A stretch of 64,000 nucleotides of DNA from Luscinia megarhynchos. Lineage: Eukaryota > Chordata > Aves > Passeriformes > Turdidae. The position numbers were made by a program, and so were the translations under genes. Below, one piece after another: positions 49,063 through 62,100 of this stretch. The number at the start of each line of letters is the position of its first letter. Positions within the stretch are counted from its first letter, which is position 1. The notes under the pieces were generated by a model that made no database searches, was not told where the DNA came from, and worked only from the letters and a program-made list of their open reading frames with translations. Location of the stretch: assembly GCA_034336665.1 (NCBI GenBank), contig JAPFBE010000002.1, positions 6,556,146 to 6,620,145 on the forward strand, read 5' to 3'.

Positions 49063-52000
49063 GTAGAGGCTGGCAGCGCGCTGTGGGCGCAGCGGGCAGC
49101 AGCGGGGCTCGGAGCGGGACGGCGGGGCCGGGGCGGGGGCGTAGCGGAATGGAGGGGCGGAGGGGCTGTGCCCGTGCCCGGGGCAGGGGCCGGCAGGCAG
49201 CCCTGCGGGGAGCGGGGCCGGCGGCACAGCCCCGCACAGCCCCCGGGACAGCCTGGCTGCGCCGGGCGGAGCGGGGAACGTGGGGCAGCGGGGCCTGGGC
49301 CCGGCCCGTGGGTGCGTGTAGAGCGGCGCCGCTGGGGAGCCAGGGTTAAAGACCCGGAGGGTCTCTCTGCCAGGCGACATAGGAGACATGGCCAAGTTCA
49401 TCTCAACGAAGGATTTTTTTCTGAGACAAAACTTGAGGAGTTTGATGCTGTTGTTACCTTAATCGGGTGTTCTCCTAAAGCTTTCCGTGCCTAGGTTGCT
49501 CTTTCCCAAGTAAAAAAGAAATAAATAAAAAGTGCAGTTCCTGGCCCTTTCAGGTACTTTCTAAGTGTTTCTTTGCTGAGCCAGTGTTTGGACAAACAGC
49601 CAAGCTGTGCGATCTTTGTCAATTTTGGATGCCTAAAAGTGAGAAGCTCAGGATTACTTCAAGGTAACCAGCCAGAGTTCAAGACTGACATCTCCTTTCC
49701 ACCTTCCCTGCTGACAGAGTTTTGTTGGGAGGGCTTGGCTTCCTTGGGGAGGCTTTTTTCCCCAGGATTGGTGAGTTTTTAACTGTGGCAGCCTTTGGAA
49801 GGAGGAAACAAACTCGGACAAGACTTCTCTAACAATACATTAAAATAGCCTATGTTTTGCTCTCTTTGGACTTTGATAGGAGAGTTCCCTTATTCATTTC
49901 AGTTTATGTCCTGTGGATAGCATGCACACCTCTACTGAAAGGGATATGTGTGTGGTGCATTGTGTTTCTGTAAAACTCAAGTTTTGTGGTTTGCCCCTTC
50001 TGTCAGGCTTACGTTATGGGCCTAAATATGTAGTGGATTTCGTTTGATATTTGCAAAATCAAACATCCAGGGGAAGGGAAAACCCAGTACCCATCATATT
50101 GAGATGCTGGATCTGTTAAGTGAGAGATCATAATGGTGAGAGATAACTTCACGTTTCTATGGTTTCCTCATCTGTGTTCCCTTACTGCATTCTAGGCTAG
50201 TTAGACAAAAGTGTTTGTCAGCTGGCTGAAGTGTACTGCTGATTTTCCCCTAGAGTCTGAGACTGACAGAGACTGCTATTCCTACATGATTTTGGATTCC
50301 AGTTGTCTACAAATCCCTTTTTAGGGATATCCTTTCCACAGTTACAAGGCTACTAAAAAGTGGAAGTGGAGGATAATCCTCTCAGTTCATGCATATGGGA
50401 GGGGAGGCAAAGGAACCTAACAAAACCCCAGGGCAATCATAACTGCAGTTTACTGTACCAGTTTGCCTAAGCAAGTGGGAAAAACCAGGGAAAAAGCTTT
50501 TCAGAGTAAGTTGCTACAAAAGTGGGTTTGTAGGTGAGTTTCAATTCCAAACACCTTCAGCTAAGTTCCTGTCAGGGAAAGTATACAATTGTTTTCCTAA
50601 GCCAAGGCTCTCTGATTTTTTTAAATGTTATTTTCTGCAATAAAACATAAAGGCCATGAATCATTTACCTGTATTTATATGCCATTTGTGAAATTTAGTA
50701 TCTGGGGTTACAGTGCCTTGTGGATGTAGTAGGGATACCAGGGTAGATGTCCTAAATAAAAACAGATAGATCTTTTCTTAGTTCACATGGATTGATTATT
50801 GAAATCAGCTTCTGGTATACCCTAGTTTTGTATGTCAGTATTCTCTAGGGTTGCCTTTGCACATGACTTGCAGCTCAGTTAAGGGGCTCAGGTGGTTGTG
50901 AGGACCAGCTGCTGTCTCAGTGGGCTTTAGCTCCACTGTACACGTGTGTTGGTCTGACTGCATGGTGTTACATAGTGAGCTCATCTTGAAAGTAAGTTTC
51001 TGTTCCCAGACAGCCAGAACAATTGGAACCATGGTCGGTGATGTAGCTGCACTACAAGGTCTCAAATGTCATTTGCTGTAATTCGTTTGTTTGGTGGTTT
51101 TTTTTGTCTTGGTTTTTTTTGGGGGGTTTTTGTTTGTTTTTTTTTGTTTTGTTTTGTTTTGTTTTTTTGCATACTATGTGAATTATATCAAAATATCATA
51201 ATGGTAGTCCTATTAATTTTCATTTAAGGAGTTGACTAGGCAATTCTTGGTATTCAGGAGAGAAAATCATGTTTTTTTTTATTGGGAATCTGATTATATT
51301 TCGCATTGGACTTTGTGTGGTGTTCTAGCTCATCCAATCAGCTGGCAATATTGCACCACAGTGTTTTAGTTCAGTTCTCACTTGTTGAGTAGAGTTTAGG
51401 ATGCACAAAGATTGTATGTAACAAAATTGTAATTTCCTGAAAAGTTACAGCAGTTTGTGATTAGAGACTTGGAGACTGACAGACAAAGAGTTGTGCTTGC
51501 AAAGTCAAACCTAAACTTCAAAGGATGCCAAGATTTTACTCCATCTTCCCTTGACTCCCATGTGCTTCTTACTTGCAGTTTCCCAACTCATGTCACAAGT
51601 ATCCACTACACTGGTAATCCTCCTAAGGGATGTGTATTTAAGAGGTGGCCTTTCTGTAGTGAGTGAAATGGAGAGAACGGGTGTCAGTAATTGTGGTAAC
51701 ACCTTGCACGAAGCTTCCAGTAGCAGGCAGAAGTGCTGCTTTGCTTCTCTCCCATCAGCTGTGATGGTCATTATGGGAAATCAATGTGAGCCTCCACTAA
51801 TGAAAAGGGAGCCTTTGCTTTTGGTATGTGGGTCCAAATCAGTGCATCATATAAACATAGAAAATAAATAAATATGAGGAATGAAACACTGGTTGTCAGT
51901 ACATTAATTATTTTTTTTTTCCATTTTTCTCTGAGCTGCTGGTAAGGGTTTTTTTTTCCTTTTTTTTTTTTTTTTTGGTGTGGTGAAATTCTGTACTTAT

Positions 52001-52833
52001 TAATCTTACTCTTCAAAGACTCCTTTCCTAGGATTTGAAATGCTGCCTTCTCTCTTGCTTGTTCTTTTTTTAGATCATATTTTATTGTTAAAATGCTTGC
52101 ATTCACTGCTGGTGTATTGGTTGTAATCCTTTATTGCTATTGATAAAGATAAATACGTTAAGTAAATCTTCGTTTTGCTGACTTCTTTGAGGAGGCATTG
52201 CATCAGCAGGTTTTCTCAGTGGACAGACGAGAGATGAGCAGGAGTTGACTTACAAAATTTTCTTTGTAGGGTAGAAAGAATTATCTTGCCAGAGAGAGAT
52301 GTTTTAAAGGTACAGTTTTTTCAAAGGCCAAAGGAGAAAGCCACGTCTTGCACTAACATCAGATGGGAAGGACAAAGTCATTGAATGCTGGATTTCTATG
52401 GAAATTGTTTTGAAATTATTTAAGTTTAAAATAAGCTTGTTAACAGCTGAATAGTTGAATAGTAAAACTGGCTTGTGGATAAGTTGAGAATGCTGTTCTG
52501 CCATGAGAGTCAAGATGTGCACAGTTTCCTTGCAAAATTTGCCACTGCTTCTGGAAGAGGGGAAGATATCACAGGGACAGATTCTCAGGTGGCCCAGTCA
52601 CTCTCTTTCTTTAGGGTAGCTGACCAGAGTGTCCCTCCTGCTCCTGAGTATCGTTGTGGCACTCAAATGCAAGTGCGAGCACAAATCAAGTGTGAATGAC
52701 AAGGGTGGAAACTCTGAACTTTTGAGTTGCTACTGCTTTGTCTTTCATTTCTTAATAATTTCTTAGAGGGAAATACTGCTCAATTATGTATATACTTAGC
52801 TATTTACCCCTTTGTTTTTTGTGTCCTTTTCAG
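49063..52833 (+). other. presumed first intron
   Basis: After the GC-rich end of the island (to about 49400) this is ordinary AT-rich sequence. It includes a T/G-rich tract at about 51096-51170 with repeated GTTTT, and T-runs near 51910-51980. No other gene is supported. Confidence 0.4.
51096..51170. repeat. T-rich tract with GTTTT repeats and a GGGGGG run
   Basis: Runs of T separated by G or GG, including several consecutive GTTTT units. On the minus strand it reads as AAAAC repeats. Confidence 0.9.
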
Positions 52834-52872
52834 GAAACCAGGTCTAATGAGGAATCAACAGATGAATCTGAG
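52834..52872 (+). CDS. candidate second coding exon, acidic peptide
   Basis: A T-rich tract ending TGTCCTTTTCAG precedes 39 bases, which are followed by GTAACC (donor GAG|GTAACC). In phase 0 they encode ETRSNEESTDESE, a Ser/Thr/Glu-rich stretch of a type often found in disordered N-terminal regions of nuclear or cytosolic proteins, with possible casein-kinase-2 sites. A second frame is also open, so the phase is not proven by this exon alone, but phase 0 fits both the upstream MAEAGEK exon and the exon at 59122. The length is an exact multiple of three, so skipping it would keep the frame. Confidence 0.5.
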
Positions 52873-55800
52873 GTAACCCTTCTTAAAATGTTTCACACGC
52901 AGATCTGTGTCAGTGCGGTTTTTTGTCAATGTGGAGTGAAAAATACTATTTCCCTGGTTGTTTTTATAAGTTTGGCCAGTATTACATAGCAGGGATTGTT
53001 AATCTGGGTTTAAATTATTTAAAAGAAGCTGTGAATTGGTGATAGAAGCTTCTTTCTATTAGAAAAAAAAACACAGTCACCCCATTATACTAAAATTAAT
53101 TATGTTGAGAGATAAATTCAAGTGCATTTGCTTCTATTTTAATAAAATGAAATTTTGTAAGTATAATTTTATATGCAGTAATATCCAGGTGATAGCTTCA
53201 CAGTCTAGACTTAATCAGGTCCTGTAGACTCTGTTCTTAAAATGATGTTTTGTCAAAAACCGTCTCATTTTCTGGAGAGATCTGTCTGCACTGCTGTAGG
53301 TGATGGGGAAAGGGGGCTGGGGGTGCAGAGAAGGAAGCTACGAAGAGTTCAAGAATTTGTCCCTGAACAGTAATGTACTAACTCCAAACCTGCCATCATT
53401 GAAGGAGCCATAAAAGATATGAAAGAGGGAATTGACATCAGGGTGGTCTAGGATGGCTACAGAAAGGAAGAAATAAAGGTGGCTGAGCAGCTTAAATTGT
53501 GGCACACCAGCAAGAACAGAGAAGACTATTACCTTAAGTGTTTTCATCCATTATATGTTTAGCTTTAATGGACTTGCTATTAGGAAGATTTTGTTTTTTA
53601 CCAAGGGACAAATCTCCATGCTTGAGATCTGGGTTTAAGCACTAAGCAGACAGAAATCCTAATTTCTATGGCTGTGGATAGTGCAGAGACTGTAGTGGTA
53701 GATTCTGAAAAGGAATATTTTTGCAGTGGAAGGTGGCTTTGTTTCTACTGAGGTATTTTTCTTCTTTCTCCCATTGAGTGGTTGTCTTCAGTGGCACGGT
53801 GGTAATACTGGTGAGAAGCAGGGTTCTTTGGCCCTTTAACATTGCTCTGAGAAGCAGCTGCCTGGGCCAGACTTTTTTTGCCCAGTGTGAAATGCTTTCA
53901 TTCTGAGTAGTGCTTTGTGATGTGGAGATAAACAATCATTGGGCAAGACTAAGTACTTAGTAGAATAGTAATCCTCTCAAGGCTTGACATTCGCAGGATA
54001 GTGAACAGAGATACTTACCTACTGAGATGATTTTTTTTTCTTAAAGCCTATTGCAATGAAAAAATGGGACTTTTAATGGCCTTTCAAGATTTCAGCTGTA
54101 GCAAAACAGTATTTACAGCAGAATTAATCATAAATGGATTGCCAGGTTGGTGGGGGTGTACTGTTTTTTACCTTAAGGAAAAATAGGCATCAGGCATTTT
54201 TCATTTTCAAAATTGAAAGTCCTAAAATTTCAACTAGACCTATATTAAAGTTGATGTCTATTTTAAGCGTTAATTTCACATGCAGAGAGAAGTGAAAAGA
54301 AAATGTATGTTTTGAGAATGTAGATACTGGATCTAAAGAACAATTGTCATTCTAATGTGTGTGAAAATGCCTTGTGTTAGTTGTCTTTAAGTATTAAGTC
54401 CAGTCTTTAGTATCTTGATCATCAGTAAATATTTAATGAAATGAAACTGATTAGACTATTTCTAATGGTTGTTCAGATAAAAGCAAAATGGTAAAAGCAC
54501 AAAATGTAAATGTTCTCAGTGCTTGCTTATATTATTTGAAGAATGATCAGAGCTCAGATGAAATGATGGCTGCACTCCTAGCTCTTGTGATCATAAATGA
54601 ATGGCCTATAGTTTGAATAATCAGGGATGTATTTAATGGTGGTGGTTCTAGAATCAGAGACTCTAATTCTTGCAGCCTGTGTTTAATTATGGCCATTAAA
54701 AGTATATCTTTATGGCATGGACTTGGTAGATATCTTACCATAGTACTAAAAATTTTTACATATACAATTACTTTTGCAATTAATTTAATTTCTATTCTTT
54801 GTATAAAATTGAACATTGTTACTGATGGCTCCAGAGGGCACATGGCAGATATCCAACTTACATTATAGATGTGTTTTCTTTTATGGAGGAATACAATATT
54901 AAAATTTCTGATTTTGACTAGATTATGCCCCTGTCGGAACTAGATGTGTAAACAAAGTATGGAATTTTTTTCTGATGTTTTTACACTTCTGTGCCATTAT
55001 CTTAGCAAAGAATCAAATATACATTAATTCTGTCTCATGCAGCAACTCTGTTACTATCATTCCTTTCGCATCTTCTAGCAAATAAGATTCTAGTGCTGTT
55101 TTGCCACCTGCTTGGTTTGTTTTTAATGACAGGCTCTTTAACAATTGCCAGGATGCTTATTTGCACAGACTTGGTGGTAGAGCTTAACAGTAGGTCTTAA
55201 ATGTGAGTCTGCAAAAAATTGACTGTCTTGAATGTACGTCATCTAAAAGCTCATCAGTCTAAGTTTGGTTCCAGTGATGGCTCCGCAGGAAATTGAATTC
55301 CTAAGGCTAAAAAATACGTTTTTAGCTATTTAAGTCCGAATGTGTAAAATGCAAAGGTATCAATTAGCAGAGATGGTACATTTTTTCAGATATTAAGCAG
55401 ACCTTTCTTTCAATATAGAGATAGCTGTAGTTGTAAAATTTGTAGAACTTGTAGCACATGTAGAAATGTAATAGATCTTTCCTGGTAACTACAGTACAGT
55501 TGACACTTTACTATCATGATCTTATATATGATGTGGGGTATTACAAGCTTTTTCTTTTCCCATAGTCAGACTGCTGTATAGTATGCCATGGTACGGTGAG
55601 GAAGCTGTTTATCTAATAGTCCTCTAATTTTTAGGGGAAAACCTCACTGTTTTGTGCAGTTATTTTATTGAAGTCTTGAAGCACAAGTACTTTGTTTTTG
55701 TACATTTGGCTTTAGACATTTGGGTTTTGGTGGTTTTTGGTGGGTTTTTGTTTATTGGGGTTTTAAATTTTTTTTTCTGAAATATATTCATATGACTTAT

Positions 55801-58800
55801 CCCAACCTTGTATAATCATCAGATATGCAGCCAGATTTGAGGCTGGGTCTGAGCAGGTTTGTTTGGCTGAAAAGTCCTAGTACAATGTGGTTTCGTTGGC
55901 TTATTTAATTTTATTTTATAGCATCTGAAGCTAAATGTTTGGACTGTCATATTTGATGTGATCTAAAAAAAGTAGATAGCAAAGTAATCTGACTTTCAGC
56001 TATTTGGAAACTCTGAAGGGAAAAAAAAACTCCATACTGAATCTGAATTTATTTCCAAATTATTCTTCCTCGCAATGCGTGTTTCTGTAAAATCTTACTT
56101 TTCTCAGTTGAGCTGTTTTCTGTCAGACAGATAGTTATGTTTTGCCAGCTAATTACCAAAAAATGAAAGACTTAAAATTTTCTCCACCATTCTGATTTAC
56201 TACAGGGATTATGAGCAGATTGTGCTGATCCAGCATGTGACTTTTTACAGGAAGCACCCTTTCAAGAACAAATATCCCTGGAATTATAAATAAGTAATGT
56301 GTCCCAAGAAATGATCCTTGATTATGTAAGGCATGTCACTGCTATGGGGTTTTTTTTTGGATGCTGCACTACAGCAGAAATTTTTTTGTTTTGTAATTGC
56401 TTGTTAAACCACCAAAAAAAGCCATGTGGATGGAGATGTTCATGTTCTGCAAAGAGATATTAGAATAGTATTTTTTAAAGGTGCATTGATATCTGTCTTC
56501 CTGCTTTTTTGTTTTAGATACATGAATGTATTAGTCATCAGTATTGCATATATTTTCATTCTAGCACTTCTGTTTTTTATGTCCCCTTCTTAACTTTTTT
56601 TTCTGCTGTTTTGATCACTGTTAGTTACCCTGTTAAAGGGACATGTATTCATTTAGTTTCTTGTTTAGTTATTTAAATAAACACTATATTGATAAATTCC
56701 GTGGTTGTTTGTAGAGAAACAGGTATTGTAGAAATTCCTGGTTAATCCAGTGCTCAAACTATTTCTTGTGGTTTAGAAATACCCCTCTCTGATAAACTTT
56801 TACCGCTGAAATTAGTAGTGGTTTTGTTTTTTAAGGTTTTGAGAATTGATCAGAACAGGAACACAGTTACAAAAACATGTAAGCCTTAAAAAGAGGCAAC
56901 TAAAAAGCCTTGATATTTTCTTTCTCATTTCAGTGCACTCCAAGTTTTAGTCTTGTAGGTTAGGTCTGGATTAGGTCACAACAATTAAATCGTTTCAAGT
57001 AAATAAAGCATCTGGTGAAAAAGGCTCCTTGTCATGCTGTGTTTCCATCAAAATGTTCTCCTAACATGGGGTGTGGAGCACTGGGCTGGAAGAGGTAAAT
57101 TGTTCTGTGGGTAGTAGCATTTGAAGGGGCATTACTACTGCAAGAAAAATGGATGGTTGAAAAGTAGATGTGGCTATTGTACCTAAGTCTGTACCTGAGT
57201 TGCCTTTTTTGTCTCCAGTCTGGCCTTTTCCAAAGTACTTCTTTTAATCATGCCACTTTTTCTCATTATTGAATAATTTTACACTAGATTATTTTTTAAA
57301 CTGTAAAATGGGAGAAAAAGTATATTTTGTTTCACATATCTGGGAAGTCTGAAGAGAGATTGCTTCCCTCTGCATGGCTCTAAATTAAATTTGCCTTTTG
57401 GGGAGAATGGAAGGAAAAGTTACATAAATTCCAAGTACAAAGTTCTCCTTATTGATGAGGAAATGTATCATGCAAATAATTTATCAATTTGAGTCAGTAG
57501 GATGAGCATAGTAAATTATTTATTTAAGTTTAAATGGAATTTTCCATACATTAATTTAAAAAACAAGTTTGCAGTGACTAGTAACTAACATTATAATAAA
57601 CATTATTAGAGGATTGACTTGCAGGAAAAAATGGATTACTTCAATATTCTTTTAAGATGTTCTGGTTTTGAGTGAAAATTAAATACTTTATTTAATGAGC
57701 TATTAATATTAACCAGAAGCGCCTGTTCTGTCTGTGTGTTGTGGAATACATAAAAAGTAAAAATGCTGCTGTGCTTCCTACATAAATAAAATGCAATTGC
57801 AAAGCTACTGTGTTAGCAGAGTATGCAGTTGTGGCTTTTCCAAAACACTAGATATATTTCTCTGTATGGAGTAACACTCTTGGCTGCAAAAAGAAAGAAA
57901 CGGTGAAATTCAGCTCTTTCCCAGCAGTGGGTAGGTGAGCTTCAAAAACTGCTGTTCCCAAAACTGCACTCTCAGCTTTTCATGTGCAGTAGATCAGAAG
58001 GTGGCAACTGGGTTGCTTGAGTAGTGTTCCCAGGGGAAACAAATGTTTGCCCAAGTTCCTTACTCAGCAAAAGGACAATAAAAGTAGAAATGCGTAGATG
58101 CATTGAGATTTAAACTTGAGTTTGTATTTTCTGTGCTGGAATTGGATTTGGACATGGAAGATAAAACAGCCTATCCTGTGCTGCCTGTGTGTGGTGCACT
58201 TGGAGTGGATGGACTTACCCTATGTTTGTGAACACTGAGGTGAATTTGGAAGCTTCAGGTGTCCTTTGTCATGCACAAAAATAAGCTGAGGTAGTTGAAA
58301 TGAAACCAGATTGTATTACATGGACTTTTTCCTACTGTTTTTTTTAAACATACCATTTATGAGGATCGGTCATATGCAGTATGTTATCTCTGTGTTACTT
58401 ATGCTTCAAAACTTGCCAAGTGCCCAGCTCCTTCAAACCTGTAGGAGTAAACCTTCAACTGGTGTGCAAATACAGTCTAATATTCTGTATTCACAACAGT
58501 TCTGCAAAGAAATAAAAGGCTTTCTGTTTTGTCTTTCATCTGTGTGCCATTTCATACTGTTAATGCAGCCCATTTTGAGACATATTCACAGGCAGCCATA
58601 TCATCTTAATTTCGTGCTCCTGGTGTATATCTGCATTTTTCCAGAGTATTAAATAAATCCCTGTGGAAAATGCATGGGGAGAACAGAAAGCTGCTGTGTG
58701 AAATTTTACCATCCTAATCCATATTTACCAATTTTACACCTAGGTACTGGAAAAGCGTTAGTGATGTGCCTTATGAACAGTTGTAAAGGAATGAGATCAG

Positions 58801-59121
58801 AGGTTATTCATGTTTTTCACTGAACTAACAATACTGTATTTTCACCACAGAATTAGGAGGAAATATTTTTAGCAGCACAACTCACAAACATACTGTCATA
58901 GTTTAGGAATTTCAGTCTTTGTGCCTTTTATTTGCTTGTGTCCCAATAGTTGCAGAACTGAAATTAATTCTTGTGCAAGTTGGAAACTTTAATGGGTTTC
59001 TAGATTTTATTCACTATTGCTCTACCTGCTTTTGAACCAGTGACTTCAAGATGAAATGCTCTTTGCTATTGTCATTATTAAACCCTTTTTTTTTTCCTGC
59101 TTTGTTAAAATTTTCCTGTAG
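52873..59121 (+). other. presumed intron
   Basis: About 6.2 kb of AT-rich sequence with no recognised repeat family and no domain-bearing frame. A stretch of G/T-rich sequence lies at about 55720-55770. Confidence 0.4.
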
Positions 59122-59193
59122 GAACAACTTTTTGATATGAAAGTAATGGAGAAAAGAGACTTGTGTTCTCTCAGTGAGCTTCCAAAGGGTCTG
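59122..59193 (+). CDS. candidate third coding exon
   Basis: A tract ending TTTTCCTGTAG precedes 72 bases followed by GTAAAA. Only one of the three frames is open, and it is phase 0 at both ends. It gives 24 residues beginning EQLFDMKVMEKRD and ending SLSELPKGL, a mixed charged/hydrophobic composition with heptad-like spacing that could be helical. Joined to the previous two candidates it would extend an acidic N-terminus directly. I do not recognise the family. The donor is fair rather than strong. A true exon would be expected to be conserved in other birds. Confidence 0.5.
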
Positions 59194-62100
59194 GTAAAAT
59201 GTTCAGGATTTAAATTTAGCACAGTAAATAAAACAACAACTTGAAATAGAATTGTATTCCAGTTGTGGTATTATCAAGCAGCCTGGTTAAAGGCCTTAGT
59301 GTGAGTTTTTCTTGGCATTCTGCTCGTGTTAGAGATTTGATTGCATTGAGAGAAACTGAGTTACGATCCTGATTCTGAAAATAGCATAGGTGGTAATCCT
59401 TTCATCACTGAGGTAGGAGCAGAAGTCTGGAAACCATATCCTGGGGATGGAGAAACAGTAATGATGAAGCTGCACTTCGTAGTAGTGACACATCCTATTA
59501 CAATAATTATCCTTGTTTGCTCTGTGGCACTTGACTCTTCAGCAGAAGTGGATATATCACCCAAAATAGTGGTGGATGGAGTGCTTTCTTCTGCTTGCTT
59601 CTGGATTTTTTTTTTTTTTTTGAAAGAAAGCCAGGTAAGACCTAGAAATGGACATGAGGGAAGGTGTGTTTGCTTCACTTTAGAACACAGAAGTCTTTTT
59701 AAAAAACAGATACTTAAGGAGCTTTAGTAAATGAGTTTGAGATGTGCAGTGGGGTGATGCTGGCCAAACGCCAGTGCACTTGTGAAAATAATTTTTAATT
59801 TTCTTTGGCTATAGTTGAGCAGAGGAGGGGAAAAGAAAACTCATAGAGTGAGATAAGGATTAGGACAAAACACTTTTAAGGCAAAACAGGCTCCAAATTT
59901 TTAAAGGTATAACAGAAAAAAAATATTAACAGAATTAGAAGAAGATAATAAAAACTAAAATAAACTTTTAGAGCACCTTTTCCCCCATGCACTTCTGAAA
60001 TTGCAGGGAAACAGATTGTTGTATTATAATCCTCACCATGGCTTGCAGAAGAATCTCAGCTCCCGGTCTTGGAGCAATTCCTCCTCCCCCTCCCTCCTCT
60101 GCATCGTCCTTGGTGTCACCATGTTGTTCTCCTCACGTGTCCTCACTTTCCTCTTCTCTGACTCAGGAGAGAAGTGGTGTCTGTAGGTTCGGTTGTCCCC
60201 AGGTTCTATCAGTTGAAACAGTTTTTATGGAGCTCTGCAGTGCTGAAGGGCTGATCTTGTCCAGGCTCTGCAATTGGGGAGTTGCTCACCAGCATCTCTC
60301 TCTCGGTCACCTGCTCTCTGCCGGCCCTGCCCAAGCCACACCAGCTGCCGGCTCCACTCTGCACCTTTTCTTCACGTGGGACGCCAAAAAAAGAAAAACT
60401 GCTGCCTCTGCTTTTGCCTTTCTGTCTGCAGCATAGCTGGTTAAAAGCAGCTCAGTAAATTAAGTACATTGTGAGCCATGTCGAGGGAGCTGCAGCCATG
60501 CCAGGATCCAGCGGCCGCCTTTGGGAAAGGGGCCCTGGCTGGCCCCCTACTCCTCGGCAGAGGGCAGGGAGCAAGAGAACTTCCTGTGGTTTTTCATTCT
60601 TAAATATGTTATCATAGAGGCATTTCCAACTTTCCTAATTGGCTTAGCAGTGTGCCAATTCTCAGAGCTATCCAGCATTTGATTTTGCTAGACATGTAGG
60701 AAGCTGCTAGCAGCTCCTCACAGAGAATCACTTCCATGGCTGACTTTTTCCCTCTTCACCAACAATTAGTTATTGCAAAACCAGCACAAAGTGCTATCTT
60801 TTTAAGGACCAGATTAGATTCTAAATTATACTTTGTGTTTCTTGATTGCTACTCTGTACAATCTTCTAGAGGTTTTGCAACAATTAAAATAAAAAAATTT
60901 AAATCTTTGTTGTGAATTTCCAGCTATTCTTTTCAGAAATAATGATTATTTAAATTATTTCTGAACTAAAATATGGGTTCCACCTGGTGTGAGAAGAAGC
61001 AGGACTTGGGCTAGCGTTTTTTTCTGGCATCCATGTCAGAATGGTAGGCACTAGGTTGTCTTGTGTGCAGTTTCTTTCAAAAGTGGGAGCGTCAGAGGCA
61101 AACAACAAAGCCTGATGTTACAATGGAAGAACTTTGAGTAAATAGCTGCCTCATTTACAGTGATAGTTACATCCTCATTGCCCACCTCAGTAATTTACAT
61201 CGTTTGACAATTTTGACTTCTAAAACTTTCCAAAGACAAACCTTTCTCCTGTCCCTATTCTGACCAGAGCTGGTCATCATCTTCAAATAATTTTTTCCAA
61301 GAGAAACTGGGGAAGAATAGGACTCTGCTGGTATGCACACATAATGCAATCAATAGTGGGTCAGGTTACTTGAAGTTGGACACATTTGCTTTTAGGGTAG
61401 AAAGAAGTGGACAAATGTCCAGAAATATTCCTGATTCCTTCTTATTCTTATACCGAATAGATAATACACCAATTTGAAGGGTTCAAAACTTCTACCCCTC
61501 ATCTTTAAAGTACAAGTGATATTTTGATGCCTGTAGTCATTAGGCAATAGTAGGATTTATGAAGACCGACTATTTTGTGACTGTGAAATGGGAATACAAG
61601 AAGGAAGAGGAGGAGCAGGCAAATTTACCTCATCACAGGTATAACCCAGTTGCTATTGTACTTAAAGTTGTGAGCAGGGTTAGCCATTTAGTAGGTAAAG
61701 ATTAAGAGTTTTTCTTCATGTTCTCAAAAAACAAACAAAATAACCTATTCACTGGTTTTACCAAGAACTACAGGAACTGCTGGGTATTTTGCTGCACTTT
61801 GTGCTTCTGAGAAATAAGTAACTGTCCCTGGACGCTTCATTTTGGGGCTTGAGGTCTTTTTATGTTGGTTTCTTTTTCTTTTTTTATTTATCATTGAATT
61901 TCTGTAAGAAGTGAGGCTGCCCCCAGCAGAGCACTAAGGATGCATTTATTCGTTTTTGCATAAATTAAAAATGTTCTATGAACTTTTATTTTAATTAAAA
62001 AAATAATTTGAGTTGGTTTCTTTTGTTCTATTTTCATGTAGTGTGTAAACTAGTAATTCTAGAGCTCTAACTAGTTAACCCTGTCCTTGCCAGGAGGAAA

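Larger units (their letters stand above)
48540..49350. promoter_or_regulatory. CpG-rich promoter region
   Basis: GC content and CpG frequency rise sharply against the AT-rich surroundings and fall again by about 49400. The block contains the ZNF143-type site and the ATG of the proposed gene, and has GGCGG/GGGCGG words suited to Sp1-like factors. Open frames over 60 to 176 codons run on both strands here but only reflect composition. The 5' half (48540-48890) could also serve a divergent minus-strand transcript; I saw no clear exon for one. An A26 tract interrupts the island. Confidence 0.75.

Noticed and set aside
48819..49349. Open frame of 176 codons across the promoter
   Set aside because: It runs through the A26 tract as poly-Lys and through CpG-island sequence as Gly/Arg/Ala, and it overlaps the better-placed MAEAGEK frame.
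49063..49494. Continuation of the MAEAGEK frame to 150 codons as a single-exon gene
   Set aside because: Beyond codon 7 the composition is that of the CpG island, no domain is seen, and splicing at 49062 links in phase to the downstream candidates. Not excluded, but less likely.
53326..53571. Possible pseudogene with two in-frame stops, containing a segment like EGAIKDMKEGIDIRVV
   Set aside because: The frame has two stops in about 80 codons, another frame is equally open for part of the span, and no family was recognised. It is compatible with chance.
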